This document shows positions 43,668 through 55,171 of a stretch of 64,000 bases of DNA, piece after piece. The stretch spans positions 1,240,001-1,304,000 of the forward strand of contig JARKIF010000012.1 of the NCBI GenBank assembly GCA_029378245.1, read 5' to 3'. Source of the stretch: Roridomyces roridus. Lineage: Eukaryota; Basidiomycota; Agaricomycetes; Agaricales; Mycenaceae. The notes under the pieces were generated by a model. That model saw only the letters and a list, made by a program, of their open reading frames with translations, did not search any database and was not told the origin of the DNA. Every line of letters begins with the position of its first letter. The first letter of the stretch is position 1. A program made the position numbers and the translations under genes.

Positions 43668-46152
43668 GATGCTGAATGGATGCTGAAGCTTTTTGTGCGC
43701 TGCACCGCGCTTTATGAGAAGCCGACAGGCGCTCAGGTCAAAAATTCATGAGAAACCACCGCCTCAGGAGTTAGAACCTTGTGGTCTTCCATCATGCTTC
43801 CCGTCTTCAAGACTAAAATGATGGCCCTGTAAATGGGTATCTTTGGATATCTTCGCCGAGCACAAACGCCACAATATTTTCGCTCTTTCGAGCGACGGTC
43901 ACTGAAGGAAAACAAGCCAGTATCAGAGAATGTCGCAACTACAGGGTGTCCAATACTACTTTTTCTCTCTCCGACCACGCTGGCTACGGTGCCGTCGGAG
44001 TATCTCGATCTCTGTCTCCATTACAGTATGTCCTCCCCTCGAAGCTATTGTCTTTTTGTGCAAAGGGCAGCGCTGTTGCCTTCGCCGTGGTTTTTATAAG
44101 CAGACTGTGACTCTATGAGTGCCGCAGACGCCGGACTCCCTCCCTAAACTCGGTGTACTGGTGACGGATTCCAGGCTCCGGTGTCAAAGGGAAAGTGATG
44201 GAGGCGATGGGCAGAGTAGTTTGAGCTGCAGCACGCGCCAGCACCGCTATATTTTGGTCGCGCCCGTCTGCGTCGGCATGGTATGCTAGCCCGAATGGTG
44301 TACAGTACTTTCCGGCAGTATCTTCACGGCAGAACCGGGCGAGACTCCTGAACAATAAGAGTCGGCATTGCCGAGGTCCTCACGCCAGGTCGGACTGTGG
44401 TAGAGGTGCATTCGTCGGCAGCGAAGTGGTGGTGGATGGCGTCCAAGATCCAGCGACGTCCCAGTGGTCCAAGTTAATGGAATCATATCAGCAAATGTTC
44501 GCGGACGTAGAATATCCACTTTCTACCCACTCATGATCATGTATTGACTCTTTGTTGAACGGTTCCAGTCTTTAAATTTAGATGTACGTAGGCTTCGAGG
44601 TCTTATCGGCCGTTTTCCCGCTAAAGAGGGGTCAAAACCTTTCTACTTGCCGTAGGAATGCCCTCGCAGTCTGACGACCTCGCTATCTGTGCGACCCGGA
44701 GACATCGTTCAAGTTCTTCACGGCCTCAGAGGGCAACTTCTCGCGGTCCGAGATACACTCCCGCTGTTCCCGTCTTTCTATGCATGGCCAGAGTCACCAG
44801 ACTGATTGCCCCATGATTCCTTGCCGCGTCCGCGTCCCTGTCCACGGCCAGTACCGATCCGAGCAGAAACCTTTGCGACGCAAGTTTACTCCAGTTCCGA
44901 CGCCTCGAAGGCCAGATCCTGATAATCTAGCATTGTCGTGGGTTCAAGCCAGAATAAAGATATCATCTTTTCTGTCACGCTTTCTTCGTTTCGGTTGGAC
45001 CGTATGAAAGCTTTGTATCGATTCGGTGGGGCGGAGTCAAGAACAAGCCTTGTTGTCGGATACAATCCGCGAAGGGGAACGGATACTCCTGCTCGCCGGC
45101 CAGATTCTCTATCAGAGGTTCGATTCCTCTGCCGGACATTCTTGGACCTGCCGGTTTTTTTTTTCACAAGTGAGCTGGAAATATGCAAGAAGTCACAAAA
45201 AGCTTGACAATTCTTCGCTTTTTGGCTGGCGCATTCCCAAAATGTCAGCTCACTGCTGTAAACCGTTACTCGAAGATGACTGACTATGTGAGACTGGACG
45301 TCAACCGAGTGGGTGCGAGGAATTTAAAAATCAGCGACTGACTCATTCCGAATTCCCCCCAGAGGAATCGAACCTCTGTCGCCTGGATGCCGATAGCTGA
45401 AGAGTCAGGCCCGCGACCAGGGCAGCGTGAACTTAAGTACTTGGGGATTGTATTCCGCTTCACGATAACCTGCGCGTGGGCCAGAATCTTCAATTATCCG
45501 CATCGATGACCGAGGTTCGATTCCTCTGCCGGACATACTCAAGAACAGAGTGTTCCCTTTTTCTCGCACCTATTCGGTTGAATTCCACTGTTCAATAGTC
45601 TGTCGTATTCGAGTAGCGGTTTCTATGGCAAGCAGTGAGCGAAATTTGGGAATGCACCCAAGGCACAAAAAGCGTCCCTGATTTTACACAAGTCGAAGGC
45701 GAATCGAACGCTCACGGGGCACGCGCGTGCGGCGTGGTTGAGCCAGCAGCGAGAGTTCGACATACAGCGTAAGTACGTGCTATGGTTCAGAAGGGGTTGG
45801 CCCGAGAAACTGGGCCCAGAGTCTCAGTATGCAAGACACATTCCCATTTCAACCAGGAGCACTGACCTGAGGGGTTGCGGAGCTTGCCTCTACATTTCAT
45901 GGGAAACCAGTAAGCCGACTCGCGACTCGGAGAGAGGGAATCAGATGACAGAGATTGAGCCGGTTTTCCAGCGTCGAAGAGTTTATCTCGCCAGCAAGGT
46001 ACTTCGTCATCGATCCATCTCAGGGACTTGGTGACGTTCTAGTCAAGAGAAAGCGAGAGTCAGGAAACGTGACAAGATGCCGAAAGCCGGTGATCGCCCA
46101 TCAAGCTATGCAGTTGCACAAATACAAACACATACACCTCCCGTTTTTGACC
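43668..46152. other. Repeat-rich intergenic region
   Basis: No complete gene is supported. A minus-strand frame at 44113-44355 (FGLAYHADADGRDQNIAVLA..., ending VRRLRHS) has a protein-like composition and may be the last exon of an unrecognised or dead gene. A fragment of the repeat family seen at 2011 is present at 44598-44635. Three tRNA-like pieces lie between 45050 and 45540. From 45600 to 46150 only the eL28 promoter region is expected. Confidence 0.45.
45056..45540. repeat. Cluster of three tRNA-like sequences
   Basis: GAGGTTCGATTCCTCTGCCGG-type T-arms with RNA polymerase III B-box motifs (GGTTCGATTCC) occur at 45115-45138 (+), 45359-45379 (-) and 45511-45535 (+). The two copies at 45359 and 45511 share an upstream core resembling an anticodon arm (GGGCC.GA.TCTTCA). 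I cannot fold any of them into a full cloverleaf with a matching acceptor stem. They look like tRNA-derived repeats or tRNA pseudogenes rather than working tRNA genes. Confidence 0.45.
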
Positions 46153-47156
46153 ATGTCGACCGACCTCCAGTGGCTCCTCCTCCGCGTGCGTCCTGCTCTC
46201 TTTCCCAGCTTCAGGTCTCGTCCTTATACACTTCTGGCAGGGCAACAACTCCTTCATCGTCAAGCGCGATGCTTCCGTAGGCCGCACCTTCTCGAGGGAG
46301 AGCGTCCGTCCTTTTCTTCTGGAGTGTAAAAAAGTGCTGACGGCCTCTTAGGGTAACCTCCGCAACCTGCACTCCCAGAAATTCTCTGGTCTTGCCTGCT
46401 CCAAGGTGCGCTCCTCCCCCACTTTCAGAATCGCCTTTTGACATGAAATGCAGACCATCGCCATCTCCGACTCGGGCAACGGTATCCAAATCGTGTCCAA
46501 GAAGCTCAAGGCTTCGCCTACCGCCGTCGCCCGTGGCTCCAACACCACCGTCATCCGCCCGCGGTCGGGTGGTCGTCGGGCCCTTGGGATCACTGCTGCT
46601 GTCGTTTGCAAGAAGGCTGGGAGACCTGATTTGCGGACGGTGCGTCTTTCCTCCTACTCCCTCTTGTCCCTTGTCCTGTTCCCCTTGTCCTGTTCCCCTC
46701 CCAACCCCGCACTCTCGTTAGAACCCACCGGACTTACTCAGGAAGGCTGGGCGTGGACATGTGTGCAATATAGACCCCAGCTCATCGAGGCCGATCAAAC
46801 CTCGGTGGGCCATCTCGCCATGTCGCTATCGGACCCCGTTCATTGCTCGACGCGGTGGTACCGACACTATGGCGATGACATCCTTTCCTTCTCTCCTTCT
46901 CCCTCTTCTCTTTTTCACGTACCAACTCAGACACCTTACTGACTACCTTACTCCCCTCCAGGCTGCCCTCGCCCGCGTCTCCGCCCTCCTCGCGGCCCAA
47001 AAAGAGCCCAAATCCCACCCCGCCAAAAAGTCGCGCCGCTCCACCAAGGCTGCTGCTGCTGCCGCCGCCGCCAGCTCTGGTGCCAGCAAGAGCAAGAGTG
47101 GCAAGGGCAAGGCCCCCGCAGCGGATGAGGACGATGTTATGCCTGATCTCGTCTAG
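46153..47156 (+). CDS. RPL28: 60S ribosomal protein eL28
   Basis: Five exons encode a cytosolic large-subunit ribosomal protein. The start MSTDLQWLLLR (46153-46185) is followed by GNNSFIVKRDASVGRTFSRE (46241-46303), GNLRNLHSQKFSGLACSK (46352-46405), the core TIAISDSGNGIQIVSKKLKA...RRALGITAAVVCKKAGRPDLR (46454-46639), and a Lys/Ala-rich tail ending DEDDVMPDLV (46962-47156). Introns are 46186-46240, 46304-46351, 46406-46453 and 46640-46961; the last is 322 bp, long for this locus. All conserved eL28 blocks are present and intact. It is expected to be highly expressed and is a reliable eukaryotic marker in the window. Confidence 0.95.
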
Positions 47157-49218
47157 GTGTGTCGATACGTATGTAGGGAGTGGAGTGTTTGCTTGCATAC
47201 CATGTAGCTCTTTCAGTATGACTATGAAACTCACGTTCCATGCCCCCTTCGTCCCATCGCTGCATGAGGAGATCTGAAGCGTGAACGTCTTCGAGTCTTC
47301 GACACGCTTCGCGACCCTTCTTTGCTCTTTCCTCAGCCTTGACCCCGCTTCCAATGACACGCCAAGCCACGCAGCCTCAAAGCACCTCATACAGCGGCTC
47401 CACGTCCACGTGCCCAGCGTCGCCCGGAGTGTGCTAATGAGTGGCTCTTCTCCCCTCCTGCATCATCGACCGCTACTTACGGAGGTGCGTTTTCTCTGTG
47501 TGATATATCTGATACTGAATCTGGCCCCAGTCGTCGTCCGCGCTTGTTGTTTGCAGCCAGAGATGCGCGTCGGTATCGGTGGTATGACAAGATCTTTCTC
47601 TTCATGGCCATTGTCGTCGCGACACTCCACTCCTCACTGCCGTATCTCTGGGGCCGCCCATCTGGCTGTATGAATCGCTTATACTCGCGTGCGTCCCTTC
47701 TCTCTCTCCCGTTGTCGACGCTCAGGCTGATCTTCGATTTGGGATGCTAGGTGGAGTCGTGACTCGTGAGGGATACGAGGAGAGGGCGCTGCGTCTGCAA
47801 TGATATCGGGAGTTACTGTGCAGCGCCGTCTTGCGGTCCTCGCTCGCGTACGTCGGTCGCTGCCACTCGAATCTCTGCTGACGCTGAAACCAGGTCTATC
47901 TTCCGGACACCACTCTCATCCCTTATGGCCTTGAGCATCGCTCCCGCACGGCTGCGGTCAAGCTGGGCTGGGAGGCACCTTGAGGACATGTAGGCGCGGG
48001 GATGGAGAAGGTCGCCAGCTCCATTCTTCCAGTCCTCCCGGGCGCCACTTTCATCCTCATCTTCCTCGTCTTGGACCTTATCAGCCAATCTGTACTATGG
48101 CGATGCGCGGCGGTGTGCAGGGGCAGGGTGCCCAGTGATTCTCGGAGGACGGGCTTGGGGTAGCGCCAGTGGGTCGAGCAGAGTCAGCAGACGGGCAGAG
48201 GCTACACCAGGGCTCGCGTGGGTCATCCGGTCATCGCAGGGCAGGTGCGCCTCTCCCTGTAGACTCTTTCGGCGACTGACTACCTTATCTCAGGCCGCTC
48301 GCAGTCCATACCCTCCTCGTCATCGCGCGTGTCGGAGGCATGACCCCAGTCAGTGCTTCCTGTCGTCACTCCCGATGTAGTGGAGCCCGGGCAGAGCAGG
48401 GCAGACGGTCTGTTACGCTGCACGGACGGCTCGCGGGGATATGGGGCAGGCTGATGGAGCGCATGGGAGGGTAAGCTGCCCTCGTCAAGGCTTTGACCCA
48501 TGACACTGATCCTTCTTTGCAGGCGCGAGCTGACGACCACCGCCCGCTCCTCCTTTCGCAGGGTGAGGGCGGCGCAGGTGACATGTACCCTGTCACCGCG
48601 CAGGGTGTGTCTCTTACCGAGCTTCTCGCCGCGCGGACTGAGACCTTCCTCGGGCTGCTCGCTCTTTTATCCGTCCCAACTTTCGCGAGCGCTAAGCTGC
48701 AGGGACAAGATGGTGGGCGGGAAGGCGCAGCGACAACGAGAGCATCCGGCTCGCGTCGCTGGGCTTGGTCGGGCGCCCCCGCCTTTTCTGTGGCTATGTT
48801 CCTGATGGCGCCAAATCAGTGATGCGTACCACGAAACGTCGGGATGGGTCGGTAGAAGCATTCGAGCGGGTTGATAGAGGCGAATTAATGTATTGCTTCT
48901 GTCGTATATCTCTATGTGGAGGGCTCGTGGAGACTCGATACAGAAGCCAATCATGGGTGTGCTCCTTGCTGTCCTAGGGCGGGATTCGACCTGGCCGACT
49001 TGATTGATTTTCTTTTGACTCAGCGCGCAGGCAGAGCAGAATCGCCAGAGATGGGGACGGCCATGCAAAGCCATGCAATCGACTCGATCGATCTTTGTTT
49101 GGCTCCGTGGATGCAAATTTGTTTCCGCGCGACAGGGGCTGTCTCATCGCTCCTTGCGCTCTGCTTTCATCTGCTCTCAACTACCACACCTACCAACAAA
49201 CCTTAACACCATCGTTCA
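47157..49218. other. Region with unassigned coding potential
   Basis: Several short frames on the + strand look protein-like, but I cannot join them into a credible gene. They are RYRWYDKIFLFMAIVVATLH at about 47570 (membrane-helix-like), ILPVLPGATFILIFLVLDLI at about 48025, and GAGDMYPVTAQGVSLTELL at about 48580 in a frame ending at 48822. Possible GT-AG introns lie between some of them (for example 48470-48520). It may be one membrane-protein gene with many small exons, or a decayed one. The stretch 48880-49200 matches 63137-63390 and forms the left flank of a segmental duplication. Confidence 0.3.
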
Positions 49219-49730
49219 ATGCCCGCACTCATTACCACCTCGTCCAAGGCACTCGCCACCACCGCAGCCCGGGACATCATCTCTGCTACCAGCGAGTGGG
49301 CGAGTAGCTCTGCGCATGCCTCTCCAACGCCTACGGCGCCCCTCTAGAAATACGTGGCGAGCCCTCTCGAGACTGCACCTTTCACCAGTCCCTCCCATGC
49401 CGACTGGGTATCAACGCATAGCATCCTCATCTGCATGGGGTTCTTTTTGCTGTTCGGCCTTGTTTGTGGTTTCTATAAGTTGTTGGAGATCTGCAAGGAG
49501 GCGAGGAAGATGCGTCCGAAAGACCCTGAGGTGTGTTCTTTATAACTTGCAATATTTTCTTCGATGCTGATGATTTGAAGATGGGGCAAGTCTTCCGCGC
49601 TCAGCCGTTCCAGGCTCCTCAGATTGCCGCACCTCCCAAAGTAGCGATCAGTGGCCGAGGCCGACCCGTCGTCCACACGTACGTTTCCATGGACGAGGTC
49701 CTTCGAGGCCACCGCTGCGTCCTCGTCTAA
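49219..49730 (+). pseudogene. Small single-pass membrane protein, copy 1 with a premature stop
   Basis: The copy is aligned throughout with the intact gene at 63402-63904. The start MPALITTSSKALATTAA is followed by a Ser/Thr/Ala-rich outer part, one membrane helix (ILICMGFFLLFGLVCGFYKLL) and a cytoplasmic KEARKMRPKDPE. An intron (49531-49580) precedes MGQVFRAQPFQAPQIAAPPK and the end RGHRCVLV. Codon 43 is TAG (APL-stop-KYV) where copy 2 has TTC (APLFQYV). A downstream start at the helix could still make a short protein. The function of the family is unknown to me. Confidence 0.75.
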
Positions 49731-50710
49731 GCGGCCTTCCCCTCCACTACGCCTCGATTCTCCACGGCATCCAACCCCAGCTCGGCCATTCGTCACGGTT
49801 CTCCTCTCCTCCCTTGTCTTCCGAAAATCACACAAAATCCTCGCTGGACCTAGGTCCTATCTACCAACCGACGCCAAAAAAATCAACATAATCTGACATT
49901 CGAAAAACAGGCGTGTAATCGGAGCGCGAACGACGACGACGGCTGCGTGCCACTCGAGAAAATCCCACAAAATATCATTTTTTGGTCGTCGATCGCCGAG
50001 GGTGTCTGTATCTTGCCTTCGTTTCACCGATTTCGAGTTCGGCTTTCTCGTTTCCTTGGATTCAACCTTCGAAATATCGCCAAAAGCAACAAAATAGGCG
50101 CGTAGGAGGAGGAGGCGGACGGCGGGGGGCTGGGTGCCATGATTCGGAAAACCTACAAAATATGGGTACCTGTCGTCGGCGAGAAGTTGGCTTGATTTCG
50201 TATTTCTACTTCGTAAATTACGCTGTTGTGTTTGGTTATTGGCTCTAAAAAGTGGAGAGAAGTTCGGCCGTTGACCAGGGGAAGGACACGAATCGAACGA
50301 GTACCCTCACTCGAGTGCGTTGATGAGCGCTGCGTATGAACGCCAGGGTGTGTACTTCGACTTTCTCTTCGCATTATGCAACCATCGAAAACCCACAAAA
50401 CAGGCGGGTAGGATGTGACACAGGCTGTCGTGTGAGGGGTGGCGCTTGACATATTTCTATGTTTCAGTTGGTCGACTATGATTTCAGGTGAGAGCCATGA
50501 GAGTCAGTGATGCATGACCGCTGTTTGTTGTACTGCAAAGTACACCACCTGGTTGTAAATCCGGTGTTGAAACATTTAACTGGTAACAGGGTTGGTCAAT
50601 TCCGGTTTTGATTCATGGACGACCCAGACTGAGATAGTTCAAATTGAAGATGGTTGCGACGGAATCTCATTGGTTGTATGATCATTGCCTGTGTGCTATC
50701 TCCCTGTTGG
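49731..50710. repeat. Degenerate repeats and a 165-bp dispersed repeat
   Basis: The first 100 bp downstream of the membrane-protein copy match the region after 63904. Three diverged copies of a motif (TCGAAAA.CC.ACAAAA then a CAGGCG[TG]GTA-like box) lie near 49903-49975, 50080-50160 and 50380-50415. Between them, 50213-50377 is a 165-bp repeat also found at 60026-60190. No gene is seen. Confidence 0.55.
50213..50377 (+). repeat. 165-bp dispersed repeat, copy 1
   Basis: It begins GTAAATTACGCTGTTGTGTT and ends CTTTCTCTTCGCATTAT. Inside is GAATCGAACGAGTACCCTCA, whose complement contains a T-arm/B-box-like TTCGATTC. It is nearly identical to 60026-60190, and weaker similarity continues for another 90 bp. 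The tRNA-like element suggests a SINE-type origin. Confidence 0.75.
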
Positions 50711-50718
50711 TATATAAG
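50711..50718 (+). promoter_or_regulatory. TATA box of the NLR-like gene
   Basis: TATATAAG stands 36 bp upstream of the ATG at 50747. Confidence 0.5.
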
Positions 50719-50987
50719 CCTGTATGCATCTCCCGTTAGTTCCAAAATGCCCCACTTGCCCAACAACACTGCAATTCAGCTGACCACCATCATAAGCTGT
50801 CTTGAACCAGCTATTGCTCTTCTTGAAGAACTCCACCAAAATTTCCGGACCCCTTTCATTGGCGCAATTTTGAACACCACGGCATCTTTGATATCAGGAG
50901 TGGTGGTAAGAATCAGGGCAATTACTCGGTCAACTCGGGCTCTCTCACATTCAATCTCAGAATGTCAAGAAAAACAAAGAACACTGT

Positions 50988-51746
50988 ACCTGCTTTTGAG
51001 GGCCATTGCGGGTGCATGGCAATCCGAGTCTGTAGGTTGAACCTGGTGAAGTCTGACAGTTTACAAGCCAGATGTGAAAAATGACCCAGTATTTTCATCG
51101 CAAGCGACGAGAGAGGATGGGTATAAGTCATCTATATTCACAGTCCGTCTTCCCAAGAGCCGTAGTAACAAAGCTTCACCAAAGAGCGCAGCAAGTAAGT
51201 GAGCCGAACACCAAGAAATTGGGTGAGACACAAGGGAGAGAGACGCAAGAGACGCTCGCCAGGCCAGCGTACGTGAGACGAGGCCGGGGGACGAGGCCCG
51301 AGGGAGCTGGAGCGGGATGTTAAAACACGACGTTATTGCGCGTAGGTTCAGTCGATGCAAAATCGATGTGTCGTGGTGGGAAGCAAGAGGCGGTGCCTAT
51401 CAACGGAGCCGAGAACGGAACTGTCATCGGCTGTCAAACAGACCTCTGGTCCCGTTCCGCGTCCGACTCGCCGTCGGCAGAAATGTTAACAACAAGGAGG
51501 CCGCTGGAGGCCGGCAGAAGTGAGCAGGAACGGAGATAGATCGCCATACATGTCCAAGGCATAAGGGTAATTGACTAAGAGACGACCAAATGGAGCCAGA
51601 ACACCCCAGAATTACCTTGTAAGGAATTTGTTGGGACCCAAACAAGCAGGGCTCAAAGATGTCATCGCAAAAAATTGGACCCCACCTTTGGCGGGAAACG
51701 GGCCGATAAGACCGAGCTTAAAAATAAATTTTTAAGACTCGGAATC
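50988..51746 (-). mobile_element. Second copy of the repeat family seen at 2011-2527
   Basis: Inserted in the opposite orientation in the N-terminal exon of the NLR-like gene, between codons for KNKEHC and LMENIHQV. The ends are ACCTGCTTTTGAGGGCCATT (left) and AAATTTTTAAGACTCGG (right), the complement of the copy at 2011. Next to the right end is the same GGGCCGATAAGACCGAGC block. At about 760 bp it is longer than the first copy. It has no coding capacity. Confidence 0.7.
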
Positions 51747-52327
51747 AGACTGATGGAAAATATCCATCAAGTACTTTATGCCATCGCCTCGCTTCTCCTC
51801 ACCTCAAGCACTCCAGCGAGCTTGCCTGTGGCAACTCTGGATCACATTGGAGCTTTCATGAAGTAAATATGAAAACCTGCTGATTTTGGAACTCCTTTAC
51901 TTATGTTGCTTGATGCTTCAGGACACTGCACCAGATACATACATTGATTGAAGACCAACAACAAGCAAACCTTGTCAAGCAATGTATTCAGCAAAATGAG
52001 CTCAAGGCTCTACTGAAAAAATGCTATGCAGGGATGGCGAATGCACTGTTTGTGTTCAAGGTGATTGATCAAATTGAAAGTCAGACATTGAATCTCATTC
52101 ATGTTGCTCAGATTGATTCCCAAGCTGCAACCCAGGAATCAAATCAGGACATCAAGGCAACTGCTGAGAAAAAACACCAGGAACTACTGGATCTTATTGA
52201 AAACATATCCCATGGAGAAATCTCAGATAACTCATCTCTGGTTTGAACCCAACTTCTCCGAGTAATACTGCAACCTGTAACTCTTTGCAGATCTATCCAA
52301 GTACAATCAATGGTTCAATTTCAAGGT

Positions 52328-53477
52328 TAGACCAGAAGCTGGTCTGTCTATGACTTGTCGATAGACAGACCAGTCGATCTGGGAAATGATCAAAGGGAGG
52401 CGCGCGTTTCCTTTTTGAGCGATTTCGGCATGCTCACGTGACTCCAGCGCGAACGAGCCGTTTGGACCCTCTGCGGCCTCTTGAGGCGAAAATTCATGCT
52501 CCTTACGCTGGTTAAGACTCTCAAATACATTAAGAGTGACGATGAGGTGTGGAAGAATAAATTGCACGTAGTAATAACGATATAATACAGTGAAAGAGGC
52601 AAAATGGATGCAGTGAGAGGCAAAATGAATGCCCTACCTTGTTCGGAGCCTTGCCAAATGGTTAGGCCATCGCCAGATTATATCTACATCCGATGGGAGT
52701 GCAGAAAATCGGAAATCGGCGGAATAAGTGGCCGCACAGTCAAGGGCTCAGATCGCACCGACCGAAGCTGTGGGACGGACACGTCGAGATGGGACATAAG
52801 GAGAGGAATACAAGTCGTCGCATGTATGCCATGCGCTGAAGCGCCGGGAGGAGGAGGTGGTGTTCGGGGATTGCGCAAGCGAGGTGGTGAGATCGTCGCG
52901 GGAAGTGTGGTAAGCAGGCGAAACGGTGCTGCGTGGGTGGAAAGAACGAAGTCGACGAGGTCTTGAGAAGGCCAATGCCCAGCGCGCAGCCTTTCAGTTT
53001 CAAGGATACGAAAACCACATTAAGCACGCACCTTGCGCCTGCACTCGCCGCCTGGACTTGTTCATCTCAAGCACCTGCAGCTCCCCGCGTCTCGCGTCTT
53101 CATGGCTACATACTTCGGTGGCCTTTGGGCGTCGTTGAGCCGTCCGACCGAGCTGTGGAGCCTGGAGTTGGCCAGTGCAGGGCGGGTGGCTTGCGGCGCT
53201 CGTCTTGCTCTTTCCTGGACCGGGTGGGCTTTCTGGGTGCACTATGATCATTTTTTGAGGGTTTTGTGCGACGCTGCTGGACCGGGGATGCGTTGTACGA
53301 GGCTGGGGAGAGCAAGGGAGAGCAAGGGAGAGCAAGGGAATGGGAGGTCGTTTGCTGGCAGCAGTCACGAGACAATGCCGAAATCGCCCAAAAAGGAAAC
53401 GCGCGCCTCCCTTTGATCATTTCCCAGATCGACCAGTCTGTCTATCGACATATCATAGACAGACTGGTCTCGAGTCT
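52328..53477. mobile_element. 1.15-kb transposon with ~115-bp terminal inverted repeats
   Basis: The left end (52328-52441) and the reverse complement of the right end (53363-53477) match over about 115 bp, including a long identical stretch around GATCTGGGAAATGATCAAAG and GGAGGCGCGCGTTTCC. Each repeat itself folds into hairpins (AGACCAG...CTGGTCT, TGTCTAT...ATAGACA). The flanks share the 10-bp duplication ATTTCAAGGT (52318-52327 and 53478-53487). There is no transposase; frames inside are short. The long repeats and 9-11 bp duplication fit a non-autonomous Mutator-like element. It sits at an exon end of the NLR-like gene. Confidence 0.8.
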
Positions 53478-55171
53478 ATTTCAAGGTAAAGTCATCTAGT
53501 AGTGGTCCCTCCACTCATTCCTGATGCATCTTCAAAGTTGCAACTCTACTTCGATACTGCCTGCCAAACCCAAAATATTCGAGGCCGGGACTTGGAGCTT
53601 GCAAAGATCATCATGATCTTGTCCCAGCCAACAAATCCTGCCCGGATTGCAATCTTGGGTCCTAGTGGAATGGGAAAGACAACACTTGCAACAGCAGCTT
53701 TGCATGATCCCAGTGTAGTTGCTGTATATAGTCAGCGGTGGTTCATTCCGTGTGAATGTGCTGCCACAAGTTTTGACATAGCTGCCCTCATTGAAGCCCA
53801 TCTTGGTCTCAAAGCAGAAAAAAATGCAATCAAACATGTCACACAAGCTTTGGAGAAACAACCAAGGTGTCTTCTCATCTTGGACAACCTGGAAACTGCA
53901 TGGGATCCACTTTCCGTGCGGACTGGTGTTGAGGAATTCCTGGCACTTCTGACTGCGATAGACCATCTTTCATTGATCGTAAGAAATCCTTTCCCAACGA
54001 CTAAACAGTCAAATGTGGGCTCATAATATCTACAGATCACCATGCGAGGTGCAGAAAGACCCGCAAAGGTCCACTGGACAAGGCCATTCCTGAAACCGCT
54101 GGAACCCCTTTCAGATGATGCAGCTCAACAGATGTTCATAGACATTGCTGATGACATTCATGATCCAATGGAAGTCAACAAGGTTCTGCAGAGAACAGGC
54201 AATATGCCTCTGGCCATTGATCTGATAGCACACCTTGTAGATTGTGATGGATGCCCCAGTGTGTTATCACAGTGGGAGCTGGAGCACACAACCTTTCTCT
54301 CCACAGGATATGACCGAGCATCAAATCTGGACCTGTCCATCAACAGCTCACTTACAAGCCCACGTTTCACCTCCGTACCAGGTACAATGGACCTATTGAG
54401 TCTTTTGTCAATCCTCCCAGATGGACTATCAAACAGCCAACTCCAGCACATTGAATTTCCTCATGATGTGCAGTCATGTAGAGCTGTTTTATTGGCAACA
54501 TCACTTGTCTACATGGATGTAATGGGAAGACTCAAATCACTGGTTCCAATTCAGGAGCACATGCACCATTTCCATCCAATTTCACTCCAACTGGTGAGGC
54601 CAATTCAAGATTATCTTTTCCATGGCCCAATCAATATGTTTGAACAATATCGTGGATCTCCCGAGGCAAAGGCCTTTAGCGCAGAAATCATACAGATTAC
54701 TGGGAATATCCAAAAGTTGGTGGGTTTGGGATTGTACCCAGAAAATCCAGATCTGAAGCAGCACATTACATGCATCTTGATATACCTTCGATATTGGCTC
54801 ATACCCCGGTATGAGTTGTTGAAAATTGTGGAGCAGATTCGGAAACTGTTGTCCCAACAACCTGATCACACACTTCAGGTGGGCTACATCACCACAGCAT
54901 TTCAATGCGGAACAGACCAGGCAGTGCAGACACCACGGCTTCTGATTGCTCAAGCTCTTGAGTGTTTGCAGCACTTCAATGATCCTCAGATTGAATGTAG
55001 GTATTTTTTGTCCTCATAACTGTGGCTTACTCATATCTTATCAAACTGGCAGCCTCGCTCTATCACGCACTTGGTGAACATTACTTCAGGCATGGTGGAG
55101 ATGGTTATCTGCAGGCGATGTCATGGTTTCAGAAAGCTCTTACTACCTCAAAGATTGCAGGGGACCTTGTT

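Noticed and set aside
44286..44519. Coding gene on the minus strand next to 44113-44355
   Set aside because: The frames do not join by a convincing intron and no family is recognisable; left as possible remnant only.
45353..45427. A working tRNA gene on the minus strand
   Set aside because: The T-arm is good, but the 5' acceptor strand does not pair with the 3' strand and the anticodon stem is broken; kept only as a tRNA-like repeat.
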